This document shows positions 55,142 through 62,573 of a stretch of 64,000 bases of DNA, one piece after another. The notes beneath the pieces are model-generated. The model was not told the DNA's origin. It did no database searches and saw nothing but the letters and a program-made list of their open reading frames with translations. Made by a program: the position numbers and the translations under genes. The stretch covers positions 39,224-103,223 of the IMG/VR virus record IMGVR_UViG_3300006737_000020; one strand, 5' to 3'. The first letter of the stretch is position 1; every line of letters begins with the position of its first letter. This DNA comes from a virus.

Positions 55142-55861
55142 TTACCTTTTATATCTTATATGTTTAGGAGTTACAATATATTCATGATAAAGATCTTCAT
55201 GGTCATCTACCACATCATCTAATTCTTCTTGAACCATATCAGTATAATGTTCTTGATAATCATCACTAAACTTACCAGGATATTCTTGTTTGAATCTAGC
55301 TTGATATTCACGTTCAAATCGTTCTGCATATTCCTCCTCCATTTGTTCTCTTAACTCATCTAATTCAGCATCAATCCTATCTTCTATAGCAGAATCCATA
55401 TCAGCTGTATCTCCAAACATCATTGGATCATCTTCATCTTCTGCTAATATATTTGCAACTTGCGATCCAGATAATTGTTCTACTTCAAATAGTTCCATAA
55501 AACGTTCTTGTAATTTACGTAATGATGCTCCACGTATTTGAGTTTCATATATAACATGACCATCTAATAAAACTTTTTCAGATTCACCTCTACCCATAAA
55601 TCCTCTATTAACATCAAAATCTAATACACGACCTAAAAATTGTTTTTCATGATCATCTCTATTAGTAATCATAACATATCCATTACCAGGAGGAATTCCT
55701 TTAACTGGAGGTCTTTTAAATGCAGATATTAAATTATCATATGCCGCATCAATAGGACCTGATGTTCCAGGTGAAGGTGGACGATTAACCGTTACTTTTG
55801 GTCTACGTCTTTTTCTCCTTCTTCTTGCTAAAAGTGCTGCACCTACTACTATTGGCCACAT
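55142..55861 (-). CDS. Protein with basic N-terminus and acidic helical C-terminus
   Basis: 239 aa. A short hydrophobic start with RRRKRRRPKV, then FDVNRGFMGRGESEKVLLDGHVIYE...LRKLQERFMELFE, the block shared with the following gene. The C-terminal half is a long Glu/Asp-rich helix (DELREQMEEEYAERFEREYQ). Unknown; virion-associated by context. Confidence 0.65.
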   Translation of the reverse strand: MWPIVVGAALLARRRRKRRRPKVTVNRPPSPGTSGPIDAAYDNLISAFKRPPVKGIPPGNGYVMITNRDDHEKQFLGRVLDFDVNRGFMGRGESEKVLLDGHVIYETQIRGASLRKLQERFMELFEVEQLSGSQVANILAEDEDDPMMFGDTADMDSAIEDRIDAELDELREQMEEEYAERFEREYQARFKQEYPGKFSDDYQEHYTDMVQEELDDVVDDHEDLYHEYIVTPKHIRYKR

Positions 55862-55887
55862 ACTAAATCTCCTATTATTATTTTAAT

Positions 55888-55896
55888 ATAAATATG
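55888..55896 (-). promoter_or_regulatory. Late promoter motif
   Basis: CATATTTAT then ATTAAA on the minus strand, 26 nt before the ATG at 55861. Confidence 0.6.
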
Positions 55897-55909
55897 GAGA
55901 AGGAAGGAA

Positions 55910-56416
55910 TTAACTATTGGAATATGATGATAGTTTAGAGGAAATCCATCCAGCTAACCGTTTAATTACACCACGTTTATGGGTTTTAGTAACCATAGGC
56001 GTTGGTTTAACAGTTTTTGTAAACTCTGTTTTAGATTCTTCTAATTTTTCTAGAATTTTTTCTACTTTATCTTCTGGTAATGGTATTGGTTCTACAACTA
56101 CAGGTCGTTTTTTAGGTTTTCTAGGAGACATTTTTCTAGGAACAAAGTTTGATTTATCAGGTACGTCTTGTTCTTGTACAACAGCTGCTACTTCTACCTG
56201 TAAATAATCAAATTTATCAGTATTAATATTTTTTATCTCATAATCTTGATCTAAATGAGTTAAAATATCACCTATTTCAATATTTTGTTTATCTTCGTAG
56301 TCAATTGTACGTACGTTTCCATCTGTATCCAGTCCTACTTTAGCAAATTGTAATGTTTTCTTAAGATGAAATTCTGTTTCAGATATTTTTTTGAAGTTTC
56401 CTAGTATTGCTTTCAT
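55910..56416 (-). CDS. Unknown protein (168 aa)
   Basis: Beta-rich N-terminal half (KKTLQFAKVGLDTDGNVRTID ... EIGDILTHLDQDYEIKNI) resembling a small barrel, then a Pro/Lys-rich linker (RKPKKRPVVVEPIPLP) and a helix. Not recognised. Overlaps the upstream gene by 38 nt. Confidence 0.6.
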   Translation of the reverse strand: MKAILGNFKKISETEFHLKKTLQFAKVGLDTDGNVRTIDYEDKQNIEIGDILTHLDQDYEIKNINTDKFDYLQVEVAAVVQEQDVPDKSNFVPRKMSPRKPKKRPVVVEPIPLPEDKVEKILEKLEESKTEFTKTVKPTPMVTKTHKRGVIKRLAGWISSKLSSYSNS

Positions 56417-56591
56417 TTTTTTCTGTTTTTATAACTTTATCGTGAGCGTATCTCCACTTTTCACGAGTTTCTTTGTATCTATGTTCTTCTTGATGATTCA
56501 TTTTTTTCAATTGTGCATCAAATTCTTTTTTTAAACCTTTTGAATTTATTGATTCGGTGATTTCCCACCAAAAATCTTCCCAATGACCCAT
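56379..56591 (-). CDS. Small Trp-rich helical protein (70 aa)
   Basis: WEDFWWEITESINSKGLKKEF ... MNHQEEHRYKETREKWRYA. A compact helical protein of a type seen in other T4-like phages, without known role. Confidence 0.6.
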   Translation of the reverse strand: MGHWEDFWWEITESINSKGLKKEFDAQLKKMNHQEEHRYKETREKWRYAHDKVIKTEKNESNTRKLQKNI

Positions 56592-56612
56592 AATATTGAC
56601 CCTAATTTTATA

Positions 56613-56747
56613 TTATCTACCTTGACCTCTATATTTTTTCTTATAATGTCTAGAATTTTTACAGTTAGATGTTTTAGACTTGGAATGTACACCAGGTCTT
56701 TTCTTATGCTTCTTCTGAATATGAGTGAATGAATTTCTAACTGCCAT
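56613..56747 (-). CDS. Very basic small protein (44 aa)
   Basis: ATG at 56745-56747 with AAAGGG upstream. FTHIQKKHKKRPGVHSKSKT ... KKKYRGQGR is almost half Lys/Arg/His and ends in a GQGR motif. It recalls short ribosomal-protein-like basic peptides. Might bind packaged DNA or RNA. Confidence 0.65.
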   Translation of the reverse strand: MAVRNSFTHIQKKHKKRPGVHSKSKTSNCKNSRHYKKKYRGQGR

Positions 56748-56764
56748 GATTATAACCCTTTATA

Positions 56765-57715
56765 TTAAAATCTATCAACTCCTTTACCTGTTTCAAATGC
56801 TTTTAATATTTGTTTAATATATCCTGCAGTCTCTTTTGATGCATCTTGGTTATAAGATCCATATCCTGATTCCTTTTCTCTTTCTGCAGCATTATCTTGT
56901 CTTATATATTCACCATAGTATCTCAATGATCTTGACATTGCAGATGTAACATCTTTCATTGCAACTTCATTCCCATTAATATGAGTTACTAATTCATCAT
57001 ATCTACCTACTTTAATTACCGCCATTCCTTCTGCAACTGCATCATTTGCAAACTTAACTATCTTAGCAACCATTGCATCTACATTATCTCTTGTTCCTAC
57101 TCTTGCATTTAGAATATCTTTATATCTTTTAAGATTTGCACGCCTCCATGATGGCGCATCTTTGAATTTATCTTTACCTAATTTTAATTCAGCTCTTTTA
57201 GCTTTCAATGCTTTAGTTCCACCTCTGAATGATTCAAAATCCATTACATAAATTTCATCAGCTATTTCTTTTAATTTTTTAAGTTGTAATGTTCCACGTT
57301 TACCATGTCCTGATGCATCACCGTATTTACTTACACCTTTTGGTCCAACTCCTTCACGGCCATCATATTGAACTTTACCCATTAATGTCACAGCCATAAC
57401 ACCTTCCGGTATAGTTGTATCCCAATATCTACCTCCACCATATGGATTTTGTTTTCTTTGTGTATTAACCCAGAATACCAATCCTGTCTTGATCATAGGA
57501 TCATTCATGTTAGTTGATTTATTTAATGTTCCTGCAGGAAGTTTATCCCATGCTATACTATGTGTATGTGCAAAACGCTTGAACCAGTTATTATATCTAC
57601 TTGCTTTGATACCACCCATCTTTGATACTTTTCTAATAATTGGGTCTGCAAATGCTTCATTAAGAATATTATAGTATTCTTCTTTTATTATTTCTTTTAA
57701 CTTTGATATCTTCAT
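56765..57715 (-). CDS. Leader-bearing virion protein (316 aa), possible packaged enzyme
   Basis: The N-terminus KLKEIIKEEYYNILNEA before FADP is the clearest member of the shared leader set (cut LNE|A); T4 internal proteins end their leader in FIAEA. The body is mixed alpha/beta (GVMAVTLMGKVQYDG; ADEIYVMDFESFRGGTKAL) and basic. No catalytic motif is recognised; an ADP-ribosyltransferase like T4 Alt cannot be shown. SD TTAGGGAA and a late motif upstream. Confidence 0.7.
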   Translation of the reverse strand: MKISKLKEIIKEEYYNILNEAFADPIIRKVSKMGGIKASRYNNWFKRFAHTHSIAWDKLPAGTLNKSTNMNDPMIKTGLVFWVNTQRKQNPYGGGRYWDTTIPEGVMAVTLMGKVQYDGREGVGPKGVSKYGDASGHGKRGTLQLKKLKEIADEIYVMDFESFRGGTKALKAKRAELKLGKDKFKDAPSWRRANLKRYKDILNARVGTRDNVDAMVAKIVKFANDAVAEGMAVIKVGRYDELVTHINGNEVAMKDVTSAMSRSLRYYGEYIRQDNAAEREKESGYGSYNQDASKETAGYIKQILKAFETGKGVDRF

Positions 57716-57748
57716 AGTTGTTCCCTAATATTCTCTAATAATTTTATA

Positions 57749-57757
57749 ATAAATATG
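57749..57757 (-). promoter_or_regulatory. Late promoter motif
   Basis: CATATTTAT then TATAAA on the minus strand, 33 nt before the ATG at 57715. Confidence 0.6.
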
Positions 57758-57759
57758 CA

Positions 57760-58074
57760 CTAGTCCTTGATTTCACCTCGTAAGAATTTCTTTTGTTTAG
57801 CTATAGCTTTGTCTAAGTCTGCTTTCTGAATACTATCCTTCTCAATGACTTTAGGTTCTTTATGTCCTAAGTATTTTACTATATGCCATGGCTTATTTTT
57901 CTTTTGTTTTGCATCTAAATTTTTAAACCAGGTTACTCCAGGTAGTATTGTTCCTGATTTCATTCTTAATTTATACAGTTTACTCTTCTTGTCTGTGATT
58001 TCAATAACTTCACATTCACAACTTGACCCCAAGAAGACGGCCCCTACTATATCTCCAACTTTTAAATGTTTCAT
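57760..58074 (-). CDS. Unknown protein (104 aa), barrel-like start
   Basis: The ATG at 58074 is one base after the upstream stop, with TTGGAG upstream; preferred over 58116. HLKVGDIVGAVFLGSSCECEVIEIT ... SKLYKLRMKSGTILPG looks like a small SH3-type barrel; the C-terminus is Lys-rich. No family recognised. Confidence 0.6.
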   Translation of the reverse strand: MKHLKVGDIVGAVFLGSSCECEVIEITDKKSKLYKLRMKSGTILPGVTWFKNLDAKQKKNKPWHIVKYLGHKEPKVIEKDSIQKADLDKAIAKQKKFLRGEIKD

Positions 58075-58075
58075 A

Positions 58076-58627
58076 TTACATTCTCCAATTTTTGAACGCA
58101 TGCAGAATTTCATCATCTACAGGTTCTGGTTTAACACTTTTTACTTGTGGTACAATTGTAGGATTAAACGTTTCAAATATTTCTAATGCTTGTCTACGTT
58201 GGCTTCCTGATATAATTTCTTCTTCACAAGCTTTTTCTATTTTCTTAATTGCATAATTTTTATCACAATCTAAAAAGTCCATTGCCTCTTCTAATACCTT
58301 TTCAAAATTAGCTTGACTATATTCAGGCATCTTTCTAGATACTCGAGTTTTCAATGATAAGGAAGAAGCTTTAGGACTTGGATCATTCTTACTTGCTCTA
58401 TATAACATAGAACCAAATCCTTGCCTACCTTTACTATCCAATCCTCTCAAGTATTCTTTTGTATCTTTATTTTTGATAACTTCTACTTCTGAATAAGTAG
58501 TTTTACCTGATATAATAGTTCTTACATAATTACGTTCTACAGAAGAACATTCAACACATTCACGAGTACCAGGTAAAGCTTTTATTCTTGCTTCTGGTAT
58601 TAGTTCGTTACATTTACAACAGTTCAT
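58076..58627 (-). CDS. TraR/DksA-type zinc-finger protein
   Basis: 183 aa. C3-x2-C6 with ELIPEARIKALPGT and C24-x2-C27 is the C4 finger of the TraR/DksA family, which can bind RNA polymerase through the secondary channel. The long C-terminal part (EYSQANFEKVLEEAMDFLDCD ... ILHAFKNWRM) is unrecognised. The acidic coiled-coil tip of DksA is absent, so an RNA polymerase role is only possible. It is just downstream of tRNA-Arg. Confidence 0.65.
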   Translation of the reverse strand: MNCCKCNELIPEARIKALPGTRECVECSSVERNYVRTIISGKTTYSEVEVIKNKDTKEYLRGLDSKGRQGFGSMLYRASKNDPSPKASSLSLKTRVSRKMPEYSQANFEKVLEEAMDFLDCDKNYAIKKIEKACEEEIISGSQRRQALEIFETFNPTIVPQVKSVKPEPVDDEILHAFKNWRM

Positions 58628-58641
58628 ACAATTAATTTTAG

Positions 58642-58715
58642 TGAACGCGGAAGGATTCGAACCTTCGACCGTTAGCTTAGAAGGCTAATGCTCTATCCAG
58701 CTGAGCTACGCGTCC
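58642..58715 (-). tRNA. tRNA-Arg (anticodon TCT)
   Basis: 74 nt, complete cloverleaf: acceptor GGACGCG/CGCGTTC, D stem GCTC/GAGC, anticodon stem TTAGC/GCTAA with loop CTTCTAA (anticodon TCT), T arm GAAGG-TTCGAAT-CCTTC, discriminator A. CCA is not encoded. It reads AGA, an Arg codon used heavily by the phage genes. Shares a transcript with the gene and promoter upstream. Confidence 0.95.
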
Positions 58716-58743
58716 ATATTAAGTTGTGCTATTCGCAGTTAAC

Positions 58744-58923
58744 TTACGACTTACAAAATGCTCCTATGAAGCATCCGGCAGCCATCGCACAACAACAACC
58801 AAAGAAACCCATTTCATTTAATGGATCTGCGAAGTCGATATATTCTAATATCTCTCCTGTACCTGTTATCCAGGCTAAATAAAGGCTTAAACATCCTCCT
58901 AAAAATAATAACAAATTTTTCAT
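58744..58923 (-). CDS. Small Cys-rich membrane protein (59 aa)
   Basis: ATG at 58921-58923. N-terminal span (MKNLLLFLGGCLSLYLAWI) that could be a signal, a short acidic loop, then a Cys-rich hydrophobic end (GFFGCCCAMAAGCFIGAFCKS) with six Cys. First gene after a strong host-type promoter and upstream of the tRNA. Possibly lipid-modified or disulfide-linked; no family recognised. Confidence 0.7.
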   Translation of the reverse strand: MKNLLLFLGGCLSLYLAWITGTGEILEYIDFADPLNEMGFFGCCCAMAAGCFIGAFCKS

Positions 58924-58944
58924 AATTTTTACTTTTTATTTATA

Positions 58945-58997
58945 ATATAAAGATAAGAAAAAAATCTCGTAATACCAAATCTTTTTCATGCTTTTTT
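58945..58997 (-). promoter_or_regulatory. Host-type early promoter
   Basis: AAAAAAGC (58990-58997), 10 nt, TTTG (58976-58979), 20 nt with TTACGAG, TATCTTTATAT (58945-58955) on the minus strand. Drives the 59-aa gene and the tRNA. Confidence 0.8.
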
Positions 58998-59002
58998 TTT
59001 AA

Positions 59003-59482
59003 TTATATACTATCTTTCATTAATCGATCTACTACTTTATTAACAACTTTTACATGAGGATCATTAATTAGTTCTGTACCATAATCATGTTTGGCCCAAT
59101 CAAATCCAATCATCATATATTTTGTTCTAGGTAGAAGTCTTTCAAAACTACCGTAAGAATACTCTTCATGAATAGAATAGTTCTGCATCATATCTAACTC
59201 TCTTCTAAACTCTTTATCTACATCTCCAATAGTATAACCATCACCGTAACCAGAAAAGCAAACTAGTTTTTGAAGTTTAACAATATCAAAAGAAGAACAA
59301 ATTACAGTCCAATCATCATCCATACCTATATGACCTAGGTCATTAAGTAGAGCTTCCCATTTATTAAGAATATTAGTTTTCATTTCTTTAGCAACCATAT
59401 TATTATGGTCATACATTTCTTTACTATGTGGTTTGGTAATTTCGATTCCGTAAGCGAAGGTAGGTTCTTTTTTCTTTCTCAT
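59003..59482 (-). CDS. Unknown protein (159 aa)
   Basis: The ATG at 59482 is preferred over a TTG at 59491. Mixed alpha/beta (AYGIEITKPHSKEMYDH ... LPRTKYMMIGFDWAKHDYG). No family recognised. A-rich leader with repeated AATTAAAA and no SD; strong host-type promoter upstream, so probably early. Confidence 0.6.
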   Translation of the reverse strand: MRKKKEPTFAYGIEITKPHSKEMYDHNNMVAKEMKTNILNKWEALLNDLGHIGMDDDWTVICSSFDIVKLQKLVCFSGYGDGYTIGDVDKEFRRELDMMQNYSIHEEYSYGSFERLLPRTKYMMIGFDWAKHDYGTELINDPHVKVVNKVVDRLMKDSI

Positions 59483-59520
59483 ATTATTCAATTTTTAATT
59501 TTTAATTATTAATTTATATA

Positions 59521-59573
59521 ATATAAATATAAGAAAAATATTTCAATTAAACAACCTTTTTGGCAGCTTTTTT
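59521..59573 (-). promoter_or_regulatory. Host-type early promoter
   Basis: AAAAAAGC (59566-59573), 10 nt, GTTG (59552-59555), 20 nt with ATTGA, TATATTTATAT (59521-59531) on the minus strand. Followed upstream by a TCTTAATAACTTTC block shared with other early promoters. Confidence 0.75.
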
Positions 59574-59684
59574 TGAGAAAGTTATTAAGAGCCAGATTTC
59601 AAGTTTACACTGGTATTGTAAGATTTAATAATTAATTAATATTAAATTAATATACTTGAATAAGGTTTTTGCTATTTATATTAA

Positions 59685-59759
59685 ATGAAAGAAAGAATAG
59701 ACATAACACCTGCCATATACATTGGATTAATGATAGCTATATTTTTATTAGCTATTTAA
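59685..59759 (+). CDS. Possible 24-aa membrane peptide on the plus strand
   Basis: Short ORF starting MKERIDITPA and ending in a hydrophobic span (IYIGLMIAIFLLAI). It is preceded 2 nt upstream by TATTTATATTAA, similar to the late motif, and its stop meets the stop of the minus-strand gene tail to tail. Too short to be certain. Confidence 0.35.
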   Translation: MKERIDITPAIYIGLMIAIFLLAI

Positions 59760-59992
59760 TCTTCAAACTCTTCGGTGTAATACCATTCACCGGTTTTATC
59801 ACGCAATATAGATAATATATCAGAATGATTATATTGAGTTTTACCATTTAAAAAAGAAGGAGTATTACCGTTAAATTTTACTAATGCCTTAGTACCATCA
59901 ATATTATATCTTAAAGTACTACTAGAACTTTGTTCAACTTGATTAAAATCTATTGAACTAACATCGGTGCTATTTATTATTACGTATATCAT
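59756..59992 (-). CDS. Small unknown protein (78 aa)
   Basis: MIYVIINSTDVSSIDFNQV ... STLRYNIDGTKALVKFNG ... YYTEEFED. A beta-rich small protein, coupled (TAATG overlap) to the LamG gene upstream; related short proteins occur in other marine phages. Function unknown. Confidence 0.65.
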   Translation of the reverse strand: MIYVIINSTDVSSIDFNQVEQSSSSTLRYNIDGTKALVKFNGNTPSFLNGKTQYNHSDILSILRDKTGEWYYTEEFED

Positions 59993-61476
59993 TATTCTTT
60001 ACTATATTCATCTAACGGACTTACTTTTTCAAATGATGCTCCATTTACTAATGCACCAGCTGTCCTGGTAATTTTATCAGTGGTACGAGTACTTTCTCCT
60101 TCTGATAACGGCCAATATGCAAGTAGTTCTGCACTTCCTGTTGATACATATCCTCCAGATCCTGAAATAATATCTGGTGGAAATCCATCATTAAACAATC
60201 CTTTGATATTAGATTCATCTAATGCTTTATACCATACTCCTACATTGTTTATTTGGCCATTGAAATAAGAATCTGCAGCTGTATTTGCTTTACCAAACTT
60301 ACCTATATAACTTTCTGTACCAGTATATGTTAAAGCACAATCCTCATCTCCACTAGCAATAGTTGTTACCGATTTTCCATTCATATATATTTTCCAATCT
60401 GCTCGACGATTAGATCCAAATACAAATGTACACATCAACCATTTATTTTCATACATTCTTTTAGGATCTACTGTATTAGATTGAACTACCGTTTTTCTAT
60501 GACTTGATGTTTGGCCGTATGATCCATTTCTTGCTCTACCATACATGTCCATTGCCAATCTAAAATCGGCTGATACTCTAGTAGCAATACCATAATACTT
60601 ATTATGAGTTCTTCCTATTGATAATATAGGATGTGCTGCAGAACCTGAATTTTCTATCTTTAGCCATGCATTAATAGTTAATCCATATCTTGCAATTTCT
60701 TCTTCTGTTTTATATAAGGTTCTAGAATGGTCTCCTAATGCAATATAATCATTAGTTCCATCAAATGCAACACTATAATCATTTGAATAATAACTTGCAG
60801 TTGTTTGTAAATCTAATGATTTCTTAAACATGTAATTTTGTACTTTTTTGTCTGGTAAAGCTTTAGATGCAGTTAGTACAGTTAATTTTTCAACATCTTC
60901 TAGATCTCTATACCATTGTCTCTTATAAGCACCAAACCATCTTTCTTGTGGAACATCTAATTCATCAGTAAATGATTCTGATATTATCCTAATAGGATTA
61001 CCTTTTCTATCCATACCTACTTTTAGGCCTTGGATGGTATCATCTTCTTTTTCTCTAAAGTTTTGTTTATACTTGGTCTTGAATTCTTCATACCTAGGTG
61101 ATTTACTAAATGAAGCTGTAGCTGCATCGTTTACAACTCTATAACAAAATTCAGTAGTAGCTCCATTTGATGAACTACACATTCTTTCAGATCTTAATCC
61201 ATACTTTAAACTTTCAGTAACTTCTCCTGCTTCCCAATCCAACATACCAGCTTCATATCGTTCTTTCTGGACTTCCTTAATACGTTCTTTTTTCTTCTTT
61301 AAAGTTTGGTCTGCATTTGATGCATCCTTTATTACAACAGTTCTATCGTCTTTAAAATGCTTATGTGTAATTTCAGATATATGTACTTCACCAACTAATG
61401 GTTCTCCACAACATTCACACATTTCTTCGATTATTTGCTGCTTGTTCGATCCTGACATTACTAGACGTAGTACCAT
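59992..61476 (-). CDS. Structural protein with Cys motif and LamG-like domain
   Basis: 494 aa. The N-terminus has CECCGEP (a metal-binding-like cluster) and a basic helix (LKKKKERIKEVQKERYEAG). Residues ~230-420 are LamG-like (AFDGTNDYIALGDHSRTLY ... LTINAWLKI ... FNGQINNVGVWYKALDESN). SD AAAGGTAA. Fourth protein in the window with this fold; probably virion-exposed. Confidence 0.7.
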   Translation of the reverse strand: MVLRLVMSGSNKQQIIEEMCECCGEPLVGEVHISEITHKHFKDDRTVVIKDASNADQTLKKKKERIKEVQKERYEAGMLDWEAGEVTESLKYGLRSERMCSSSNGATTEFCYRVVNDAATASFSKSPRYEEFKTKYKQNFREKEDDTIQGLKVGMDRKGNPIRIISESFTDELDVPQERWFGAYKRQWYRDLEDVEKLTVLTASKALPDKKVQNYMFKKSLDLQTTASYYSNDYSVAFDGTNDYIALGDHSRTLYKTEEEIARYGLTINAWLKIENSGSAAHPILSIGRTHNKYYGIATRVSADFRLAMDMYGRARNGSYGQTSSHRKTVVQSNTVDPKRMYENKWLMCTFVFGSNRRADWKIYMNGKSVTTIASGDEDCALTYTGTESYIGKFGKANTAADSYFNGQINNVGVWYKALDESNIKGLFNDGFPPDIISGSGGYVSTGSAELLAYWPLSEGESTRTTDKITRTAGALVNGASFEKVSPLDEYSKE

Positions 61477-61492
61477 AACTTATTACCTTTAA

Positions 61493-62041
61493 TTAAATAG
61501 CTGCAAATGCCTTTTGAAGGAAAGAACCTATTTCTTTAGTTTTAACGGCATTTAATGCACCTTTAAGAGTTGCCATCCCAGTACTACCTTTTGCAAATTT
61601 ATCAGCCATACCACCTACACCTTTATATAATAATACAGCAACTGTTAATGCATGTAATATTTCAGCTACCTTTTTTCTTGCAACTGCATCTTTCATTCCT
61701 GCCTTTTCTAATGGCCATTCAAAAGCTTTTATAATCCTCTTATGATTATTTTTACCCCATTGAATAAGTTTATCTCCAGACAATCGTTTTAGGCCTGGTA
61801 TTTTACTTATAAGGTTCATAAACTTTCCTAGTAGTTTTTGTATCTCACCAAATGATAAAGCAAAACCAGCCGCTGTTAAAACAATACCTTCTGTTTCAGG
61901 AGCATCTAGATCTGCTTGTTTGATATCCTTTTCAAAATCATCAAACATGTCATCTAATACTTCTTCTGATGCATCTGTTGTATTACCAAATACATCAGCT
62001 TCGGAAATTACCTCATTTAATAAGTCTTTTAATTTTACCAT
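61493..62041 (-). CDS. Leader-bearing virion protein with hydrophobic segments
   Basis: 182 aa. Leader KLKDLLNEVISEA with possible cut ISE|A. After an acidic stretch come hydrophobic amphipathic helices (IQKLLGKFMNLISKIPGLKRL; ILHALTVAVLLYKGVGGMADK). Proteins like this could be ejected and insert into membrane, but no function is established. Confidence 0.65.
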   Translation of the reverse strand: MVKLKDLLNEVISEADVFGNTTDASEEVLDDMFDDFEKDIKQADLDAPETEGIVLTAAGFALSFGEIQKLLGKFMNLISKIPGLKRLSGDKLIQWGKNNHKRIIKAFEWPLEKAGMKDAVARKKVAEILHALTVAVLLYKGVGGMADKFAKGSTGMATLKGALNAVKTKEIGSFLQKAFAAI

Positions 62042-62475
62042 TTCCTACAGCTCCAATATCTTGCTTTAGTTCTTGGTCCTGGAGAATCACAATTATGTCT
62101 TGCTCTAAATGACTTTCTTGCTTTAGGATTATTCTTTCTTATACGCATAGTCTTTTCACCACCTTTACCTTTATGACCAAAATTCACTTTTTTAACATTA
62201 CCTGTTTTTGGATCTTTAACATATACCTTAAACTTTTTAACATCGCCTTGCATAGGTTTACCAAGTTTAACTTTACGACCTTGATATTCTGCTTCTTGAT
62301 ATAATATAGGTTCTGAAGATTCTACTATCTCCATACGTAATGATTCATTTCTATATATTACAGAATCATTAACTTTAACGCATTTGTCTTTGCCATCCTC
62401 CGTACCAGCATATCGGTATCCTTTCCAACATGCCTTTCCATCAGCGCCTTTTACTTTTTCAATAATGTATTTCAT
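62035..62475 (-). CDS. Virion-associated protein with SFRARHNC...YWSCRKW end
   Basis: 146 aa. The N-terminus CWKGYRYAGTEDGKDKCVKV is followed by ILYQEAEYQGRKVKLGKPM, containing a further possible prohead-protease site (YQE|A). Then a basic C-terminus with KARKSFRARHNCDSPGP and ARYWSCRKW. That C-terminal motif recurs in T4-like marine phages, without known function. Good SD TTGGAGAA. Confidence 0.7.
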   Translation of the reverse strand: MKYIIEKVKGADGKACWKGYRYAGTEDGKDKCVKVNDSVIYRNESLRMEIVESSEPILYQEAEYQGRKVKLGKPMQGDVKKFKVYVKDPKTGNVKKVNFGHKGKGGEKTMRIRKNNPKARKSFRARHNCDSPGPRTKARYWSCRKW

Positions 62476-62494
62476 AGGTGTTCTCCAATTTAAT

Positions 62495-62503
62495 ATAAAT
62501 ATG
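62495..62503 (-). promoter_or_regulatory. Late promoter motif at the head of the minus-strand array
   Basis: CATATTTAT then ATTAAA on the minus strand, 19 nt before the ATG at 62475. No gene lies upstream on this strand, which argues for a promoter rather than a terminator. Confidence 0.65.
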
Positions 62504-62504
62504 C

Positions 62505-62564
62505 GGTTGGTCCGGTTAAGTGTGGTTTCCGGTTAGGTAAAGTGAGGTGGTTATAGTGAGGTTA
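62505..62564 (+). repeat. G-rich GGTTA cluster in the divergent region
   Basis: GGTTG/GGTTA/GGTAA units at 62505, 62514, 62524 (GGTTT), 62531, 62536, 62549 and 62560 on the plus strand, including GTGAGGTGGTTATAGTGAGGTTA split across positions 62542-62564. Possible operator between the two divergent promoters. Confidence 0.5.
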
Positions 62565-62573
62565 AAAAGATGT

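Noticed and set aside
58688-58882. 64-codon plus-strand ORF
   Set aside because: Overlaps the tRNA and lies opposite the 59-aa gene that has a promoter and sensible composition.
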